A stretch of DNA of 64,000 bases, taken from NCBI RefSeq assembly GCF_014203835.1, contig NZ_JACHJW010000001.1, forward strand, positions 558,001 through 622,000, given 5' to 3'. Positions 62,389-64,000 of the stretch are shown piece after piece. Both the position numbers and the translations under genes were made by a program. This DNA comes from Micromonospora polyrhachis. Its GTDB lineage: Bacteria > Actinomycetota > Actinomycetes > Mycobacteriales > Micromonosporaceae. The notes below the pieces were generated by a model. It saw nothing but the letters and a program-made list of their open reading frames with translations, searched no databases and had not been told where the DNA came from. The first letter of the stretch is position 1, and each line of letters opens with the position of its first letter.

Positions 62389-63183
62389 CTACTGCCAACG
62401 GAAGAACCGGCTGGCTGCCGCGCCGGCGACCACGGTGACCCCAGCCAGCGCCACGACCTGCCCAGCGCTGGGCGTACCACCGGACCAGGATGCGCTGAGG
62501 GCGTCCAGTGCGGCACCGAAGGGCAGGTGTCCGCCGATCTCAGCCAGCCATCCTGGCAGGTTCTGTCGTGGGCCGAAGCCGCCACCCAGCGCCATGACCG
62601 CGAAGAACGACGTCAGCCCGATGGCGACGGCCGCGTTGACACTGGGCGCGAGCGCGGAGATCAGCAAGCCGATCGCGTACATCGCGGCGGCGGTGAGAGC
62701 GAGCGCGCCGAGCGCACCGGCAGGGTTGCGCGGCGGCACGACACCGAACATGAGCCGGGCCACCACCAGGGCGAAGACGATGCCGACCAAGGCCTGAGCG
62801 AGGCTGACCACCACCTGGGCGGCGAGGACCATCCACGGTCGGGCCGGCGTCACCGCGAGCCGCCGCAGCACCCCGTAGGTCCGGTACGCCGCCAGGAACG
62901 ACGGCATGTTGACTATGCCCAGCATCGCCACGACCAGCACCAGGACCATTGGTACGACGTACGCGTCCAGCGCCGGCAGTCCACCGAACTGGGGCACCCC
63001 CTCGCGGTCCGACCCGAGGCCGTTCATCAACATGATCAGCACGGGCAGCCCGAACGGCACGACCAGTCCGGCGGTGTCCCGCCAGGTCAGCCGGGCCTCG
63101 GTGAGCACCATCTGTGCCCAGGCGTGCCGCCCGAGCCGACGCGGAACGGGCCGCGCCGAGACGGCAGCGGAGACCTCGCTCAT
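62389..63183 (-). CDS. ABC-2 type exporter permease
   Basis: A 264-residue integral membrane protein with six hydrophobic helices, of the ABC-2 permease family (DrrB-like). It begins with a soluble N-terminus (MVLTEARLTWRDTAGLVVPF), and contains MPSFLAAYRTYGVLRRLAVT and PARPWMVLAAQVVVSLAQAL, the conserved cytoplasmic coupling segment. It pairs with the ATPase gene upstream, overlapping it by 4 nt (ATGA). The exporter may carry a drug or lipid; the substrate cannot be told. Confidence 0.9.
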   Translation of the reverse strand: MSEVSAAVSARPVPRRLGRHAWAQMVLTEARLTWRDTAGLVVPFGLPVLIMLMNGLGSDREGVPQFGGLPALDAYVVPMVLVLVVAMLGIVNMPSFLAAYRTYGVLRRLAVTPARPWMVLAAQVVVSLAQALVGIVFALVVARLMFGVVPPRNPAGALGALALTAAAMYAIGLLISALAPSVNAAVAIGLTSFFAVMALGGGFGPRQNLPGWLAEIGGHLPFGAALDALSASWSGGTPSAGQVVALAGVTVVAGAAASRFFRWQ

Positions 63184-64000
63184 CGCTTGTCCTCCGGAGT
63201 GGAGTCGTCAGCCGGGCTCAACGCCCGGCCGGTCAGGGCAAGGAAAGCATCGTCGAGTTGCGCCTGGCGCAGCCGGGTCTCGGTGACGACCACACCTACG
63301 TCGATCAACGCGGAGGTGACCGCGTACAGCAGGTTTCCGGTGCCGGAGACCATGACCTCGGCACCGTCGACGACCACTCCGGTCACCTCGGGCAGCGCGG
63401 CCAGTACGGCGTGGTCGAACGGCTGGGCCACCCGGAACGTGAGCTGCTGGTCGACCGAGGCGTGGGTGATCAGACCGGCCGGTGTGTCCAGGGCGACGAT
63501 CCGACCGCGATCGATGACCGCGATCCGGTCGCAGAGCCGTTCCGCCTCCTCCATCAGGTGCGTGACGAGCAGTACGGTAACCCCGGACTCGCGGATCTCC
63601 TCGATCAACTGCCAGGTGTCACGTCGTGCCCTCGGGTCCAGGCCGGTGGTGAGTTCGTCCAGGACCGCGATGAGGGGCTTACCGACCAGGGCCAGTGCGA
63701 TCGCCAGTCGCTGCTGTTGGCCCCCGGAAAGGTCACCGAACGCACTGCGCCGCTTGCCGTCGAGGCCCAGGTCGGCCAGCAGCCGGTCCGGGTCGGCACC
63801 CTCGCTGTAGAACGAGCGGTAGAGCTTCACCGCCTCCCCCACCCGAAGCTTCTCGGGCAGCATCCCCTGCTGCAACTGCACCCCCACGAGTTGCCGAAGG
63901 CGGTTGCGGTCCCGGCGCGGATCCAGCCCGAGAACGCTGATCCGGCCGGCATCCGGGGTACGAAGCCCGATCAGACACTCGATCGTGGTGGTCTTACCCG
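63180..64000 (-). CDS. ABC exporter ATP-binding protein (5' end outside window)
   Basis: About 273 residues are visible. The Walker A end (GKTTTIECLIGL) begins at the window edge, so the N-terminus lies beyond position 64000. The Q-loop (VGVQLQQGMLPEKL), the signature FGDLSGGQQQRLAIALALVG, Walker B with DELTTGLDPRARRDTW (Glu after the Asp) and the H-loop VTHLMEEAERL are all intact, as in DrrA-type ATPases. The C-terminal 80 residues form the accessory domain of this group. It energises the permease encoded just downstream. Confidence 0.93.
   Translation of the reverse strand, partial: GKTTTIECLIGLRTPDAGRISVLGLDPRRDRNRLRQLVGVQLQQGMLPEKLRVGEAVKLYRSFYSEGADPDRLLADLGLDGKRRSAFGDLSGGQQQRLAIALALVGKPLIAVLDELTTGLDPRARRDTWQLIEEIRESGVTVLLVTHLMEEAERLCDRIAVIDRGRIVALDTPAGLITHASVDQQLTFRVAQPFDHAVLAALPEVTGVVVDGAEVMVSGTGNLLYAVTSALIDVGVVVTETRLRQAQLDDAFLALTGRALSPADDSTPEDKR

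Noticed and set aside
62344-63810. 488-codon plus-strand frame across the ABC exporter genes
   Set aside because: Antisense to genes with intact ABC motifs; composition is Arg/Ser/Thr-rich and unstructured.

Overview
This 64 kb window is high-GC chromosomal DNA from an actinomycete, most probably a member of the Micromonosporaceae (Micromonospora or a close relative). The grounds are the GC-rich third codon positions, frequent GTG/TTG starts, the actinobacterial families present (DUF397/XRE-DUF5753 pair, ECF41 sigma factor, WYL regulator, DUF1707 protein), and an intergenic hairpin with arms AGGAAGGGCCCCTT (38417-38464) of a kind I recall as dispersed in Micromonospora genomes. The genus is inference. 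No tRNA, rRNA, CRISPR array, insertion sequence or phage module was seen.

Layout. 1-12007 is mostly core: the end of sdhA with sdhB, a secreted serine beta-lactamase-like hydrolase, a membrane-anchored metallo-beta-lactamase-fold hydrolase, a glycerophosphodiester phosphodiesterase, a divergent response-regulator/histidine-kinase pair, the Tex RNA-binding protein and a DUF389 membrane protein. 12076-12481 is a scar: a tandem heptamer array, the 3' remnant of a polysaccharide deacetylase gene, and an AT-richer promoter region.

12482-26451 is the main accessory locus, a Wzx/Wzy-type cell-surface polysaccharide cluster. A tightly coupled plus-strand operon of eight genes (mostly 4-nt stop/start overlaps) encodes a PglE-like aminotransferase, a PglC-like phosphoglycosyl transferase, a PglD-like acyltransferase, three GT4-type glycosyltransferases, a flippase and a polymerase. 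A converging minus-strand operon encodes an FkbM methyltransferase, a LegB-like 4,6-dehydratase, a second SDR, a sugar-1-phosphate nucleotidyltransferase and a third SDR. Together they could build an acetylated 4-amino-6-deoxy (bacillosamine-type) sugar, use it to start a lipid-linked repeat unit, and assemble, flip and polymerise that unit.

26775-50966 is mixed: a large secreted M14 carboxypeptidase, GNAT acetyltransferase, phosphoglucomutase, App1-type phosphatase, GT-C-like membrane glycosyltransferase, ArsR-like regulator, a secreted I36-like small protein, a lipoprotein, a DUF1772 membrane protein, fatty acid desaturase, Cmx/CmrA-like exporter, WYL regulator with a UvrA-like resistance ATPase, alpha/beta hydrolase, a truncated aac(3)-like gene, an APH-fold phosphotransferase, and an XRE/DUF397 regulatory pair.

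51379-56014 is a copper operon: PCu(A)C chaperone, Tat-exported DyP peroxidase, CopC and a CopD-CtaG fusion. 57102-58726 holds an ECF41 sigma factor divergent from its probable target, a carboxymuconolactone decarboxylase-family gene, with matching promoter motifs facing both ways. 58807-61700 holds a methionine gamma-lyase-type enzyme divergent from an Lrp regulator coupled to an asparaginase. The window ends in an ABC exporter pair, the ATPase being cut by the edge.

Recurring themes are short in-frame tandem repeats at gene ends and 7-bp tandem arrays beside the two decayed genes.
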